In this document: positions 8,870-18,826 of the stretch, piece by piece
How the letters are laid out: each line of letters opens with the position of its first letter
Position numbering within the stretch: position 1 is the stretch's first letter
The notes under the pieces: generated by a model
Told to the model about the DNA's origin: nothing
What the model saw: only the letters and a program-made list of their open reading frames with translations
Database searches by the model: none
Position numbers and translations under genes: made by a program
Assembly: GCF_004116335.1 (NCBI RefSeq)
Contig: NZ_PDKN01000008.1
Coordinates: 1 to 64,000 of the forward strand
Reading direction: 5' to 3'
Length of the DNA: 64,000 bases
Source: Candidatus Marinarcus aquaticus
Lineage (GTDB): Bacteria > Campylobacterota > Campylobacteria > Campylobacterales > Arcobacteraceae

Positions 8870-9486
8870 CGATTTGATAGATGGATTAAATCGTCATAGA
8901 TTTTCAAAGAGGATGCCAGTTTTGCGGGTTCATCTGCTTTAACAATACGGTTGCAATCTACACAAAATGTAACCAGATTTTCTAAATGATACGTGCCACC
9001 ATCCTCTATCTTTTTGATCATTCCTAAGTAAGCATCGGTTGGTTTGAGTTTTTGCCCACACCGTTTACACGTTTGTAAATCTCTTCTGTAAACCAACTCT
9101 TTTCGTTGAGAAAGATCTTTGGGGATTTTGTCTTTTTTGACAAAGGAGTTCTCTTCGTACGTTGCCCAAAGTAATTCTTTCCCTACTGAGGGCTGAGTCT
9201 TTAAACTATAAGGCATATGAATAAATTGTGAGACTAAATCCTCTATGACCATCACCTCTTCCATATTATCACTGGTTGCTTGTTCTTTACTGGTTTTAAA
9301 AATAGAATAATCCAGTGGAACCATTGGATGTCGGTTGGAAAAATAGATTTCTACTTCGTGTTTAAAGTGCTCTAAATCTGATTTTTCAAAGAGGCTTTTT
9401 TTTCTTTTTTTAACATAAATATAAAGCGGCAATAGCATTAGAAACATTGCTATTGACGCGAGAATAAATTCGTAACCCAGTTTCAT
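8860..9486 (-). CDS. Membrane-anchored HNH-type zinc-finger protein
   Basis: 208 residues with an N-terminal membrane anchor (about residues 5-25) followed by basic KKRKK. The C-terminal 75 residues hold an HNH-like fold: CKRCGQKL and CVDCN supply two CxxC pairs that would bind structural zinc, with the YHLENLVTFC block between. HNH proteins are usually nucleases, but the histidine of the classical active site is not obvious and a membrane anchor is unusual for a nuclease, so activity is uncertain. It is joined to the upstream DUF5644-like gene (shared base at 9486). Confidence 0.65.
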   Translation of the reverse strand: MKLGYEFILASIAMFLMLLPLYIYVKKRKKSLFEKSDLEHFKHEVEIYFSNRHPMVPLDYSIFKTSKEQATSDNMEEVMVIEDLVSQFIHMPYSLKTQPSVGKELLWATYEENSFVKKDKIPKDLSQRKELVYRRDLQTCKRCGQKLKPTDAYLGMIKKIEDGGTYHLENLVTFCVDCNRIVKADEPAKLASSLKIYDDLIHLSNRYS

Positions 9487-10580
9487 CAGATCAGTTGAGG
9501 ATTAATGCTGTGTTGGGCGAGTGTTTTTTGTGCTTCATCATGAAGTCCACATACCAGTTTTGATAACTCATTGCTGTGAATGACGGGAAGATTGACCTCT
9601 CTTCCACTGACACGTTGCAGTTCGTTTCTTTTTCCATCAAATAAATAGAAGTCATCTTCATTGTCCACAACCATAAAGTCTGCACCGTTGTCAAAGGCAT
9701 CTAAGATGACTTCCGCAGCAAGCTTATAGGTAAAATCTTCATTGAGATGAAACACCTCTTTTGCAATGTCATTGTTCATGCTTTGCAGTTGTAAATAGTT
9801 TGCATCCAAAGCATGTAAAAGGTTGTGTGTCTTTTCACACCCTTTGTTTCCGGTGTAATATGCAATATTAAACTCTTTAAAGGTGTGTTTAATGATGGAT
9901 GTACCACATGGTTTATCAAAGTCAATGTTTTTTGAACCTTTTTTCAATAGTTGTACCGATGCTTCAGAGACAACATTCAACTCTTTTTGAAGGGCAATAA
10001 TACTATTTTCAATCTCTTCAGGAAGATTAAAAACTCTGTTTTTCAGTGAAGTGTGAAATGCGATGCCCTTTTCTTTAGAATTGAGAACTTCTAAAATAGC
10101 CATTTTGTTTTCTGGCTGTTTTTGGATCAGATCATACGCCAATAATATAATTGCATCGCCGATATACTCTTCATTGACATTCAATGTATTTGACGCATAA
10201 TAGTAGAGTTTATAAGAGTCATAGAGTGCTTTGTCTGCTTGTGTTGTAAAGGCTTCAAGCAGTTTGAATTTTTCGTTGAAGTCATCTTCATTGATAAGTA
10301 GGTCTTTATAAACGCGTTTTATGCTCACAGGTTCAATTTGAAGCTCTACTCCAAACTCTTTTTTAATGGTTTCAAGTTCGATATCCAAAGTGGTATAAAG
10401 TCCATTTAAAACCACACCAAAATCGATGTGTGGATTGAACCCAAACGCTTCATCTTTGTGGATGGTTTTAAGAACATCTAAAAGTGTGCGTTCCTCTTTA
10501 ATTTTTACAAAATGTTTTGTATAGTAGGGTAAGTAGTCCGATTGAGCATCAAATTTAAAGAGTGATATTTCTAATTTCAT
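9486..10580 (-). CDS. DUF5644-like protein with HdrB-like C-terminal region
   Basis: 364 residues, soluble, no signal peptide. The N-terminal 90 residues (KLEISLFKFDAQSDYLPYY, FGFNPHIDFGVVLNG) resemble the DUF5644 domain found in Campylobacterota proteins; it has a ferredoxin-like or SdhB N-terminal character without cysteines. The C-terminal part (FNIAYYTGNKGCEKTHNLLHALDANYLQL) resembles the region that follows heterodisulfide reductase HdrB-type domains. Function is unknown. It is cotranscribed with the HNH gene. Family names are from memory and should be treated as probable. Confidence 0.55.
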   Translation of the reverse strand: MKLEISLFKFDAQSDYLPYYTKHFVKIKEERTLLDVLKTIHKDEAFGFNPHIDFGVVLNGLYTTLDIELETIKKEFGVELQIEPVSIKRVYKDLLINEDDFNEKFKLLEAFTTQADKALYDSYKLYYYASNTLNVNEEYIGDAIILLAYDLIQKQPENKMAILEVLNSKEKGIAFHTSLKNRVFNLPEEIENSIIALQKELNVVSEASVQLLKKGSKNIDFDKPCGTSIIKHTFKEFNIAYYTGNKGCEKTHNLLHALDANYLQLQSMNNDIAKEVFHLNEDFTYKLAAEVILDAFDNGADFMVVDNEDDFYLFDGKRNELQRVSGREVNLPVIHSNELSKLVCGLHDEAQKTLAQHSINPQLI

Positions 10581-10666
10581 AATACTTTGTTCACCTTTTT
10601 GTGTTAATTTTTAATTGTAATACAAACTCACTTAAGGGTACCTCTAAAGAGCTGTTCCCGAGAGTT

Positions 10667-11935
10667 CTACTCGTTGAAACGTTTGACATCTGCTCCAAGT
10701 GCAGTGAGTTTTTCTTCTAAATTTTCATAGCCTCTGTCAAGATGATAGATTCGATGAATATTGGTTGTCCCTTTGGCAACAAGTGCAGCCAGTACCAATG
10801 CTGAACTTGCTCGTAAATCAGTTGCCATGACATCCGTTCCTGTCAATGCATTTGGCGTTCCAGTGATGGTTGCTGTATGCCCTTTGAGTGTAATATCTGC
10901 TCCCATTCTAAGAAGTTCGTTCACGTGCATGTATCTGTTTTCAAACAGATTTTCATCAATGATACTCACCCCATTGGCTTGTGTTGCAAGTGCCATGAAC
11001 TGTGCTTGCATATCTGTAGGAAAGCCTGGGTACTCTGTGGTTGTCAGTTTCACTGGTTTGATGCTTTTTGCAGGTAGTAAGGTAATGGTTGTATCTGTTT
11101 TTTCAATACCAAATCCCATCTCTTCAAGTTTAGATAACACAGCATCTAAGTGCATGGGTATGACATTATTCAAAGTGATTTTACTGTTTGCAATGGCGCC
11201 TGCACAAAGGTAAGTTCCTGCTTCAATTCTATCAGCAATGATGCCAAAATCTTTGAACTCTAATAGCTCTTGTGCGGTTCCTTCAATCTCAATTTCATTG
11301 GTACCAATGCCTTTGATGTTTAATCCAGCATCTCTTAAGACTTCACACAGTTGTACCACTTCAGGCTCTTTAGCCGCATTGATGATTTTAGTGGTACCAT
11401 GAGCTAAGGCTGCTGCCATAATGATATTCTCTGTTCCCGTTACGGTGATTTTATCAAAAACAATCGTAGAACCTTTTAATCCCTTGGGTGCAGTTGCAAG
11501 AATATATCCCGCTTTAATCTCAATGATGGCACCCATTTGCTCTAAAGCTTTTAAGTGTAAATCAACAGGTCTTTGACCAATCGCGCATCCTCCCGGCAGT
11601 GACACTTCACAATGTCCAAATCGTGCCAGCAGTGGTCCTAAAACTAAAATCGAAGCTCGCATGGTTTTGACGATGTCATAGGTGGCTTTTGTTTCATTGA
11701 TGTTGAGTGTATTAATCGTAATACAGTTGTTATCAATTTTAGAAAAACTGCTTCCTAACATCTCAAGCAGTTTTAACAGGGTATTGATATCCACAACATT
11801 GGGTAAGTTGCAGATTTCTACACTATTTTTTGCTAAGATGGTTGAGGCTAAAAGTGGCAGTGCAGCATTTTTTGCTCCTGAAATGCTCACTTCTCCAGCA
11901 AGTTTTTTTTGTCCTAAAATTTGTAAATATTTCAT
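10667..11935 (-). CDS. murA: UDP-N-acetylglucosamine 1-carboxyvinyltransferase
   Basis: 422 residues, full length for MurA. It adds enolpyruvate from PEP to UDP-GlcNAc, the first committed step of peptidoglycan synthesis. The N-terminal [12 protein letters not shown] motif and the catalytic loop [14 protein letters not shown] with Cys117 are intact, so the enzyme should be fosfomycin sensitive. C-terminal [17 protein letters not shown] and the [14 protein letters not shown] end block are typical. It lies 11 bases after the mscS-like gene on the same strand. Confidence 0.97.
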   Translation of the reverse strand: MKYLQILGQKKLAGEVSISGAKNAALPLLASTILAKNSVEICNLPNVVDINTLLKLLEMLGSSFSKIDNNCITINTLNINETKATYDIVKTMRASILVLGPLLARFGHCEVSLPGGCAIGQRPVDLHLKALEQMGAIIEIKAGYILATAPKGLKGSTIVFDKITVTGTENIIMAAALAHGTTKIINAAKEPEVVQLCEVLRDAGLNIKGIGTNEIEIEGTAQELLEFKDFGIIADRIEAGTYLCAGAIANSKITLNNVIPMHLDAVLSKLEEMGFGIEKTDTTITLLPAKSIKPVKLTTTEYPGFPTDMQAQFMALATQANGVSIIDENLFENRYMHVNELLRMGADITLKGHTATITGTPNALTGTDVMATDLRASSALVLAALVAKGTTNIHRIYHLDRGYENLEEKLTALGADVKRFNE

Positions 11936-11946
11936 TGTTATCCTGT

Positions 11947-13020
11947 TTAAATTAATTGATTGGTGTTGCTGTTTTCATTGTCGGTTTCAATATAGATTGA
12001 ACGACTTGGAAACGCAAATGAAGCGCCATTTTTCTCTACAAGTTGCATCACTTTTAAGTTGACATCTTCTCTTACTTTCATGTACTCTCCCCAATTAATT
12101 GTATTGGTAAAGAAGTAGCAAAAAATACCCAGTGAAGAGTCATTGAAATCTGTAAAGTAGATGTGAATGGTCTCTTGATGAATCTCTTTATGATTTAAGA
12201 GCATTTCCCGTAACTCTTCCACAATGGTTTGCATCTGTAAGGCCGTTGTAGAGTAGGTCAAACCCAATTGCATCTTAATACGACGTTTTCCCATGGCTGA
12301 CCAATTTAAAATGGCACTGTTGGCTAAAACGGCATTGGGTACGGTGACCAAGGCTTGTGCAAAGGTTCGTATTTTGGTTGAACGAATACCAATACGCTCA
12401 ACAATACCTTCCACATCGGGAGTGTAAATCCAATCCCCAATTTTAAAGGGTCGATCTGAGAAAATAACCAGTGAACCAAAGAGGTTGGCTGCGGTATCTT
12501 TGGCAGCCAGTGCCAGTGCCATACCCACTAAACCAAGTGACGCTAAGAAGCCACTGATGTTGTATCCCCACTCATTCATAATGGCAGCAAACCCGATGGA
12601 AATAACGACAAATTTTAAACTCTTTATTATGAAGTTTGTAATATCATCGCTTAACTCTTTACCGAACTTAGCGGTGATTTTATGCAACACATTTGAAAGT
12701 GGATTGAGCATGTTATAAATCGCCCAAAAAATAGTAAATCCAAAGAGGGATTTTATGGTGTGACCGACAAATGCTTGCAGATCTTCTGGAATTTCAATAA
12801 ATCCTAAAGCCACCTGTAAACCAATAACAATAAAAAGAAAGTGTGTTGGTTTTTCAACTGCATGTAGCAGTTCGTCGTCAAACGTTGTTTTTGTTTTTGT
12901 AACGAGTTTGCTTATAAATGTAAATATAATGATTCGAAACAGTTTTCGTGCAAGCAAGAAGAATATAAAAATAATAAGTGCAATGGGCAATTGATATTGT
13001 GGGTCATTTAAAAATGACAT
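11947..13020 (-). CDS. MscS-family mechanosensitive ion channel
   Basis: 357 residues. Several N-terminal membrane helices lead into the pore helix [21 protein letters not shown] and the beta domain [32 protein letters not shown], the best conserved blocks of MscS channels. The C-terminal half forms the cytoplasmic cage. The channel opens on hypo-osmotic shock and releases small solutes. It probably shares a transcript with murA. The DMT exporter is divergent. Confidence 0.93.
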   Translation of the reverse strand: MSFLNDPQYQLPIALIIFIFFLLARKLFRIIIFTFISKLVTKTKTTFDDELLHAVEKPTHFLFIVIGLQVALGFIEIPEDLQAFVGHTIKSLFGFTIFWAIYNMLNPLSNVLHKITAKFGKELSDDITNFIIKSLKFVVISIGFAAIMNEWGYNISGFLASLGLVGMALALAAKDTAANLFGSLVIFSDRPFKIGDWIYTPDVEGIVERIGIRSTKIRTFAQALVTVPNAVLANSAILNWSAMGKRRIKMQLGLTYSTTALQMQTIVEELREMLLNHKEIHQETIHIYFTDFNDSSLGIFCYFFTNTINWGEYMKVREDVNLKVMQLVEKNGASFAFPSRSIYIETDNENSNTNQLI

Positions 13021-13098
13021 TGATTCTCCTAGATTGATAATAGGATGGATTTTAACAAAATATGTATTAAATTTTGATTTGAAATAAGTAGGGATTAT

Positions 13099-13983
13099 AT
13101 GACGAACGAGACAAAACAGGGAATACAGTACATGTTGATAGCTTCGCTGTTATTTGCTTTTATGGGTGCTTTTGCAAAAGAGTTGAGTGACAATATGAGC
13201 TCTGTTGAAGTGGTTTTTTTTCGAAATGTGTTTGGTGTTGTGTTAATTGCACTGTCTGTGTATAAACGACCTTTGCAACAAACGGGTGGGAAGTTTTGGC
13301 TTTTAGTGTTCAGAGGTTTAGCAGGTTTTACAGCTTTATTGATGTTTTTTTATAATATTTCACAAATTTCTTTAGCTGAAGCGATGACTTTTTCTAAAAC
13401 GTCTCCTATTTTTACAGCAATATTTGCATACATTTTTGTCAAAGAGAGAATCTCGTTTAAGGGTTGGGTTGGAATTTTAATTGGTTTTATTGGGATTTTA
13501 TTTATCACCAAGTTTGATGGCAGCAATTTAGATAAAACAGACTGGTTGGGGATTTTATGTGGTGTGGGCGCTGGGTTGGCTTATACTTCAATTCGTGAGC
13601 TTAGAAACTATTATGAGAACAGAGCCATTGTGTTATCTTTTATGACCATTGGTACGATAGGCCCTGTTTTTCTAATGATTTTGGCAGAATTTTATACAAC
13701 TACTACGTTTGATTTTGTGATTGCCCCTTTTGCCATGCCTCAAACTTCGGACATACTTTTAATCATCGCATTGGGTCTGTTCTCAACGTTTGCACAAATT
13801 TATATGACCAAAGCTTATAGCAGTGCCAAAGCAGGTATTATAGGAACCATCAGCTATTCCAATATTGTCTTTTCAATTATTTTGGGGCTTTTTTTAGGGG
13901 ATGCTTGGCCTGACATTTGGATATTTTTAGGTATAATGCTCATAGTTTACAGTGGCTATTTGGTCAGTAAAGTAAAAGCTTAG
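13099..13983 (+). CDS. DMT-superfamily (EamA) transporter
   Basis: 294 residues with ten predicted membrane helices in two EamA repeats (repeat 1 about residues 5-135, repeat 2 about 150-290). FRNVFGVVLIALS and the AEAMTFSKTSPIFTAIFAYIF block are typical of the EamA/RhaT family. Substrates of close relatives are unknown or are metabolites such as amino acids and SAM. The next gene follows after 21 bases. Confidence 0.88.
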   Translation: MTNETKQGIQYMLIASLLFAFMGAFAKELSDNMSSVEVVFFRNVFGVVLIALSVYKRPLQQTGGKFWLLVFRGLAGFTALLMFFYNISQISLAEAMTFSKTSPIFTAIFAYIFVKERISFKGWVGILIGFIGILFITKFDGSNLDKTDWLGILCGVGAGLAYTSIRELRNYYENRAIVLSFMTIGTIGPVFLMILAEFYTTTTFDFVIAPFAMPQTSDILLIIALGLFSTFAQIYMTKAYSSAKAGIIGTISYSNIVFSIILGLFLGDAWPDIWIFLGIMLIVYSGYLVSKVKA

Positions 13984-14004
13984 TTACAAAGTAGGGGAAG
14001 AAGT

Positions 14005-14382
14005 ATGAATTTAGACAAAGTAATTTCTGGATTTTTTATCATTTTAGCGATGACAATTAACTTTGGGTTTTTCTATGGAGATATTGATTCATTAGAGACG
14101 CACAGTAAGTATGAGCTCTTTGCAGCAATTATCATTAACCTTATTGCGACCACTTTGAAACTGGGTGATAAAACACAAATGGGTTCAGTGCTTTTAGCAA
14201 CTTCACTGGTTGCAGATATTCAACTGATTGCAGCAGCCATTATTTGGGGAGTAGCAGCGTATGCCTATACAATTGACAGAGAGATTGCATCAATTATTAT
14301 TTCGTTAAGTGGTGGAGCACTGTTGGCCAATATCACTTCTGTTGCATTGTATGTGGGTGAAACCATTAAGTCTAAACGATAG
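14005..14382 (+). CDS. DUF6394-like small membrane protein
   Basis: 125 residues with three or four hydrophobic helices (about 8-26, 38-52, 65-88 and 92-115). Sequence such as NLIATTLKLGDKTQMGS fits the Campylobacterota family DUF6394, of unknown function. It stands 19 bases before the K+ channel gene on the same strand, a linkage that suggests a role alongside that channel; this is inference. Confidence 0.6.
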   Translation: MNLDKVISGFFIILAMTINFGFFYGDIDSLETHSKYELFAAIIINLIATTLKLGDKTQMGSVLLATSLVADIQLIAAAIIWGVAAYAYTIDREIASIIISLSGGALLANITSVALYVGETIKSKR

Positions 14383-14401
14383 ATTTGCTTAACCAATAGG
14401 A

Positions 14402-16099
14402 ATGATTGTGCAAAACAGTTCACTTTGGATCGTCTTTCACAAGATGAGGATGCCCTTTATTGTCATCATCTTAACCTACACCATTTCAATTACAGGTTTG
14501 CTGATTATTGAGGGTGTAGACAGCAATGGCAATCCATACCACATGAGTATCTTTGATGCGTTTTATTTTATTACGTATACAGCTACTACCATTGGATTTG
14601 GAGAAACACCTTATGAGTTTACTTATGCTCAAAGGCTGTGGGTCTCATTTTGTGTCTATTTGACCGTAATTGGTTGGTTTTATGGTGTGGGAGCATTAAT
14701 CAGTCTGTTGCAAAATAAGATGTTTTTGCATGAAATTTCAAGGGTGAGATTTAAACGACAAGTCAAAGCCATACGTAAAAAGTATATCATCCTTTTAGGC
14801 TACAACTACATCACCAGTGAAATCATCAAACGACTGCTTGATGCAGATATTCGAGCCGTGGTGATTGAAAAAGATGAAGAGAGAGTTAATTCACTTATTT
14901 TAGAGAGTTATACGCCAACAGTCCCAGTGTTATTGGATAACGTACACTCTCCAAAATCGCTTGAAGCTGCGGGGATTTCACGCCTAAATTGTAAAGCGGT
15001 GGTTTCATTGTTTAACAATGATGCACTGAATTTACGGATAGGAATTGTCTCTAAGCTTTTAAATAAGAACATCACTTTAGCAGTTAAAGCTACTCACCCT
15101 AAAAGTGTGAATAATTTAAACGATATCAATGCAGAAATCATTGTCAATCCTTTTGTTACGATTGCCAATGAGTTAAAAATGGCGATACAATCGCCGCATT
15201 TACTCAAACTTGAAAAGTGGTTGTACCAAATTGATACATTGGATGCGCATATGCCAAAACTGCCAATTGGGCGATATATTGTATGTGGTTTTGGACGAAT
15301 GGGACAGAGCATTTATCGTACCCTTAAAGATGAAAAAGAGGTGGATCTTTTCTTTATTGAAAGAAACAAAAAAAAGCTTGATGGTTTGAGTGAACGAGAG
15401 CTTCAAAATTTTATCGTGGCGGATGCAGATGATAAAGAGGTATTAGAACAAGCAGGAGTAAAAGAAGCGGTTGCTATTGTGGCATTTACCAATAATGACA
15501 CGGTCAATATCTCTATTTTAGCAACTGCACGAAAACTCAACAGCAGTATTTTAACGCTTGCAAGAGAAGATGAGATGGATGATGTCTCGATTTTTAGCAA
15601 TGCTCAAATGAATTATCTGTTTATGCCATCAAAAATCATCATCAATAAAATCACCAATGCGTTGATCAACCCATTGGCGGATCAGTTTGCTCGATGCATC
15701 ATGGAAAAAGATGAAGCTTGGGCGATGCATTTGGTCAAAGATTTATTGCAAAAAATTGATAATGCACCGCTTTTATACGAGATGACTATCAATGAACAAG
15801 AAGCACCTGAGGTGATTAACTTTTTAGAAAAAAGCGAATTGATGTTAAGCATTTTTCAAGTTTCACTGCATAATCGTCATCAACATAACAATGTCATTCC
15901 GTTGTTGCTTCTTAGAAGTGATGATACGATTGTCCTGCCTCATTGGAATATGCCCATACGGCAAGATGACAAAATTTTGTTTGCATGCGATGCGTATGCA
16001 CAAAATGACATTGAGTATATTGCTCAAAACCCTTATGAGTTCTACTATGCACTCACGGGGGAAGAAAAAACAATTTTTAAACAAAGGTTATTTAAATGA
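14402..16099 (+). CDS. K+ channel with two TrkA-N (RCK) domains
   Basis: 565 residues. Two membrane helices flank a pore loop with the selectivity filter TIGFGE (residues about 63-68), a TxGYG-type filter with Phe for Tyr. Two NAD-binding TrkA-N domains follow: YIILLGYNYITSEI near 128 and YIVCGFGRMGQSIY near 293, each with a Rossmann glycine pattern, then TrkA-C-like regions. The protein probably forms a ligand-gated potassium channel in the inner membrane. It overlaps kdsA by 4 bases, which couples translation. Confidence 0.9.
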   Translation: MIVQNSSLWIVFHKMRMPFIVIILTYTISITGLLIIEGVDSNGNPYHMSIFDAFYFITYTATTIGFGETPYEFTYAQRLWVSFCVYLTVIGWFYGVGALISLLQNKMFLHEISRVRFKRQVKAIRKKYIILLGYNYITSEIIKRLLDADIRAVVIEKDEERVNSLILESYTPTVPVLLDNVHSPKSLEAAGISRLNCKAVVSLFNNDALNLRIGIVSKLLNKNITLAVKATHPKSVNNLNDINAEIIVNPFVTIANELKMAIQSPHLLKLEKWLYQIDTLDAHMPKLPIGRYIVCGFGRMGQSIYRTLKDEKEVDLFFIERNKKKLDGLSERELQNFIVADADDKEVLEQAGVKEAVAIVAFTNNDTVNISILATARKLNSSILTLAREDEMDDVSIFSNAQMNYLFMPSKIIINKITNALINPLADQFARCIMEKDEAWAMHLVKDLLQKIDNAPLLYEMTINEQEAPEVINFLEKSELMLSIFQVSLHNRHQHNNVIPLLLLRSDDTIVLPHWNMPIRQDDKILFACDAYAQNDIEYIAQNPYEFYYALTGEEKTIFKQRLFK

Positions 16100-16893
16100 T
16101 TATATTAACAGGTCCATGTGTTTTAGAAGACAGAGAGACGGTCTTTGACATTGCAAAAAAATTGCAACCACTCAGTGAAGATAAGCGAGTGGAATTCTAT
16201 TTTAAAGCCTCTTTTGATAAAGCCAATCGAACCAGTTTAAGTTCATACCGTGGGCCCGGTTTAGAAGAGGGCTTACGAATTTTTGAAGAGGTGAAAAAAG
16301 AGTTTGGATATAAAGTCGTTACAGACATTCATGAATCACATCAAGCAGCGATGGCCGCTGAGGTTGTGGATATTGTTCAAATTCCAGCGTTCTTGTGCCG
16401 ACAAACAGATTTACTTGTAGCTGCAGCTAAAACGGGGGCTAAAGTCAATATTAAAAAAGGGCAGTTTCTAGCAGCAGATGCGATGAAACATCCCGTAGAG
16501 AAAGTGTTACAAACTCGAGGCTTTGATGAGGTCAATTACCAAAACTCAAAAGAGGCAGGGGTGTGGTTGTGCGAACGAGGAAACACCTTTGGATACGGAG
16601 CCTTAGTTGTAGATATGAGAAACTTACTTCTTATGAGAGAGTATGCACCTGTGATATTTGATGCCACTCACTCTGTTCAAATACCAAGTACGGGTGGAAC
16701 AACAGGAGGGAATTCAGCTTTTGTTCCATACATGGCAAAAGCAGCTGCCGCAGTGGGTGTGGATGGTTTCTTCTTTGAAACACACACCGACCCAAGTGTG
16801 GCAAAAAGTGATGGTCCTAACATGCTGCAAGTGGATGAACTGTATAAAACAGTGAATGATATTTTTGCAATTAAAGAGGCATTAGGCAATTAA
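16096..16893 (+). CDS. kdsA: 3-deoxy-8-phosphooctulonate synthase
   Basis: 265 residues. It condenses PEP with D-arabinose 5-phosphate to KDO-8-phosphate for lipopolysaccharide. ILTGPCVLEDRE, FKASFDKANRTS, IPAFLCRQTDLLVAA, NIKKGQFLA and DATHSVQIPS are family landmarks; the Cys in TGPCVLE at position 8 suggests the metal-dependent class. The gene begins the kdsA-ribH-nusB-pyrF order conserved in Campylobacter, here overlapping the K+ channel gene by ATGA. Confidence 0.96.
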   Translation: MIILTGPCVLEDRETVFDIAKKLQPLSEDKRVEFYFKASFDKANRTSLSSYRGPGLEEGLRIFEEVKKEFGYKVVTDIHESHQAAMAAEVVDIVQIPAFLCRQTDLLVAAAKTGAKVNIKKGQFLAADAMKHPVEKVLQTRGFDEVNYQNSKEAGVWLCERGNTFGYGALVVDMRNLLLMREYAPVIFDATHSVQIPSTGGTTGGNSAFVPYMAKAAAAVGVDGFFFETHTDPSVAKSDGPNMLQVDELYKTVNDIFAIKEALGN

Positions 16894-16916
16894 GAGGGCT
16901 TAATGATTAATTGTAG

Positions 16917-16922
16917 TATAAT
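16917..16922 (+). promoter_or_regulatory. -10 element before ribH
   Basis: A TATAAT hexamer lies 30 bases before the ribH ATG in the 58-base kdsA-ribH gap, without a clear -35 box, as is common in this phylum. It suggests ribH-nusB-pyrF has its own promoter. Confidence 0.45.
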
Positions 16923-16951
16923 CGCAAACATAAATAGAATACGGAGTAAAC

Positions 16952-17422
16952 ATGAAGACAATTGAAGGTAAATTAAGACTCAATGGAAATGAAAAAATCG
17001 CTGTCATTAATGGACGATTTAACCATATTATTACTGACAGATTGGTTGAAGGTGCTAAAGATGCATTCTTACGACACGGTGGTAATGAAGAAAATTTAGA
17101 TTTGATTTTAGTTCCAGGTGCATTTGAGATCCCTTTTGCACTTGAAAAAGCCTTGGCAACAGGTAAATATGACGCTGTTTGTTGTGTTGGTGCTGTGATT
17201 CGAGGTGCAACTCCACACTTTGATTATATCTCTGCAGAAGCCACAAAAGGGATTGCAACAGTGGCACTAAAATATGGTAAACCTGTATCAAACGGGGTAT
17301 TAACTACGGATACAATCGAGCAAGCAATCGAGCGAGCTGGAAGCAAAGTAGGAAACAAAGGTGCAGAAGCGATGGTAACAATTATTGAGATGCTGGATTT
17401 ATACAGCGAAATGGGGAAATAA
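16952..17422 (+). CDS. ribH: 6,7-dimethyl-8-ribityllumazine synthase
   Basis: 156 residues, full length. Lumazine synthase condenses 5-amino-6-ribitylaminouracil with 3,4-dihydroxybutanone phosphate in riboflavin synthesis. Landmarks are [37 protein letters not shown] with the catalytic His, and [16 protein letters not shown]. The nusB TTG start follows the stop after 2 bases. Confidence 0.97.
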   Translation: MKTIEGKLRLNGNEKIAVINGRFNHIITDRLVEGAKDAFLRHGGNEENLDLILVPGAFEIPFALEKALATGKYDAVCCVGAVIRGATPHFDYISAEATKGIATVALKYGKPVSNGVLTTDTIEQAIERAGSKVGNKGAEAMVTIIEMLDLYSEMGK

Positions 17423-17424
17423 GG

Positions 17425-17817
17425 TTGGCAACAAGAGCACAAGCCCGAGAGTCAGTAATTGGTCTTTTATACGCCTATGATTTAGGGAATGAAGGCATTG
17501 CAAGTTTTGTGGATGATATTTTAGAAGACAGAAAAATCAGAAACAAACAAAAAGAGTTTGCACTTCGACTTTTTAATGGAGTGATTGAACACATTGAAGA
17601 AATCGATACGGAAATCACATTGCATTTAGACAAACGGGGTTTAGAAGATATTGGTTCAGTGGAGCGGTCAATTTTACGATTGGCAACGTATGAGATTAAG
17701 TTTGAAAGTTTAGACAAACCTATTATCATCAACGAAGCAATTGAACTTGCAAAAAGACTTGCAGGGGACAATGCACCTAAGTTTATCAATGGATTACTTG
17801 ACAAGGTCAATAAGTGA
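17425..17817 (+). CDS. nusB: Transcription antitermination factor NusB
   Basis: 130 residues, all helical, with TRAQARESVIGLLYAYD at the N-terminus and PIIINEAIELAKRLAGDNAPKFINGLLD at the C-terminus as in NusB. It binds boxA RNA with NusE (S10) for rRNA antitermination. The start codon is TTG at 17425, supported by the family N-terminus and by its position 2 bases after ribH. It overlaps pyrF by GTGA. Confidence 0.95.
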   Translation: MATRAQARESVIGLLYAYDLGNEGIASFVDDILEDRKIRNKQKEFALRLFNGVIEHIEEIDTEITLHLDKRGLEDIGSVERSILRLATYEIKFESLDKPIIINEAIELAKRLAGDNAPKFINGLLDKVNK

Positions 17818-18497
17818 AACTGTGTGTTGCATTAGATTTGCCCAGTGCAAAAGAGAATCTAGAACTCGTAGAAAAAATCAAAGAGTATGATGTTTGGTTA
17901 AAAGTAGGGCTACGAGCATTTATTCGAGACGGATATGCTTTTTTAGCTCAACTTAAAGCGATTAATCCTAACTTTAAAATCTTCTTGGACTTAAAACTTC
18001 ATGATATCCCCAATACCATGGCTGATGCTGCACAAGAGATTGCACAGTTTGGTGTGGATATGTTTAATGTACATGCAAGTGCAGGAAAAGTTGCTATGAG
18101 TACAGTAATGGAAAGATTAAAAGGGTGTGAACAACAACCCATCGTTCTAGCTGTAACGGCATTGACAAGCTTTGATGAGGCAAACTTTCAAGCAGTTTAT
18201 AATCAAGATATTGCGTCAAAAGCAACGCAGTTTGCAAAAGATGCACATGAGTCTGGGATTCATGGTGTTGTATGTTCTGCTTTTGAGAGTCAAGATATTA
18301 AAAACAACACTTCAAACAGTTTTGTAACACTGTGTCCAGGTATTCGACCATTTGGTGAGGATGCAGGAGATCAAAAACGTGTTGCAGACATTGCTTTAGC
18401 ACAAGAACAAAGTGTCGATTTTATCGTTGTTGGTCGACCCATTTATAAATCTGAAAACCCCGCAGACGTCGTAAAAAGAATTTTAGAAAAACTCTAA
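17814..18497 (+). CDS. pyrF: Orotidine 5'-phosphate decarboxylase
   Basis: 227 residues. It makes UMP from OMP. The catalytic tetrad motif DLKLHDIPNT gives Asp59, Lys61 and Asp64; CPGIRP and the VGRPIY phosphate-binding block are intact. The start is GTG at 17814, overlapping the nusB stop, so translation is coupled. It ends the kdsA-ribH-nusB-pyrF group; tRNA genes follow. Confidence 0.96.
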   Translation: MKLCVALDLPSAKENLELVEKIKEYDVWLKVGLRAFIRDGYAFLAQLKAINPNFKIFLDLKLHDIPNTMADAAQEIAQFGVDMFNVHASAGKVAMSTVMERLKGCEQQPIVLAVTALTSFDEANFQAVYNQDIASKATQFAKDAHESGIHGVVCSAFESQDIKNNTSNSFVTLCPGIRPFGEDAGDQKRVADIALAQEQSVDFIVVGRPIYKSENPADVVKRILEKL

Positions 18498-18529
18498 AAT
18501 TCTTTGTCAAATTTAAGCGATGTTTTAAC

Positions 18530-18535
18530 TATTAT
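18530..18535 (+). promoter_or_regulatory. Possible -10 element for the tRNA pair
   Basis: TATTAT lies 28 bases before tRNA-Ser, with a TTGTCA about 20 bases further upstream. Spacing is long, so this is tentative. Confidence 0.35.
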
Positions 18536-18562
18536 TCAATAAAATTACAACCTCAAACCAAA

Positions 18563-18653
18563 GGATAGATGGGTGAGTTGGCTGAAACCACATCCCTGCT
18601 AAGGATGCGTACTGGTAACGGTACCGAGGGTTCGAATCCCTCTCTGTCCGCCA
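18563..18653 (+). tRNA. tRNA-Ser (GCT)
   Basis: 91 bases with the long variable arm of a class II tRNA (ACTGGTAACGGTACC region). The acceptor GGATAGA pairs with TCTGTCC (one G-T pair), the T loop is GGTTCGAATCC and CCA is encoded. The anticodon loop CTGCTAA gives anticodon GCT, reading AGC/AGU serine codons. Confidence 0.96.
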
Positions 18654-18665
18654 TTTGTTTATTAT

Positions 18666-18742
18666 GGGTCATTAGCTCAGCTGGTTAGAGCACTCGGCTC
18701 ATAACCGAGTGGTCGAAGGTTCGAGTCCTTCATGACCCACCA
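18666..18742 (+). tRNA. tRNA with CAT anticodon (Ile2 or elongator Met)
   Basis: 77 bases; acceptor GGGTCAT pairs with ATGACCC, D arm AGCTCAGCTGGTTAGAGC, T arm AGGTTCGAGTCCT, encoded CCA. The anticodon loop is CTCATAA. The anticodon stem GGCTCATAACC resembles tRNA-Ile2, in which TilS converts C34 to lysidine, more than elongator Met, but the identity needs comparison with the other CAT tRNAs of the genome. It marks the left edge of the disturbed AT-rich region. Confidence 0.93.
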
Positions 18743-18826
18743 GATACATTTAAAAATCATTATCAAAACTTATACCAAATACGATGGTCATCCCATATTG
18801 CATTTTGTAATTGTCTTTCTATCTAT

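Noticed and set aside
18666-18742. tRNA 3' end as an integrase attachment site
   Set aside because: I found no second copy of the tRNA 3' sequence further right in the window and no integrase gene, so classical site-specific integration is not supported.
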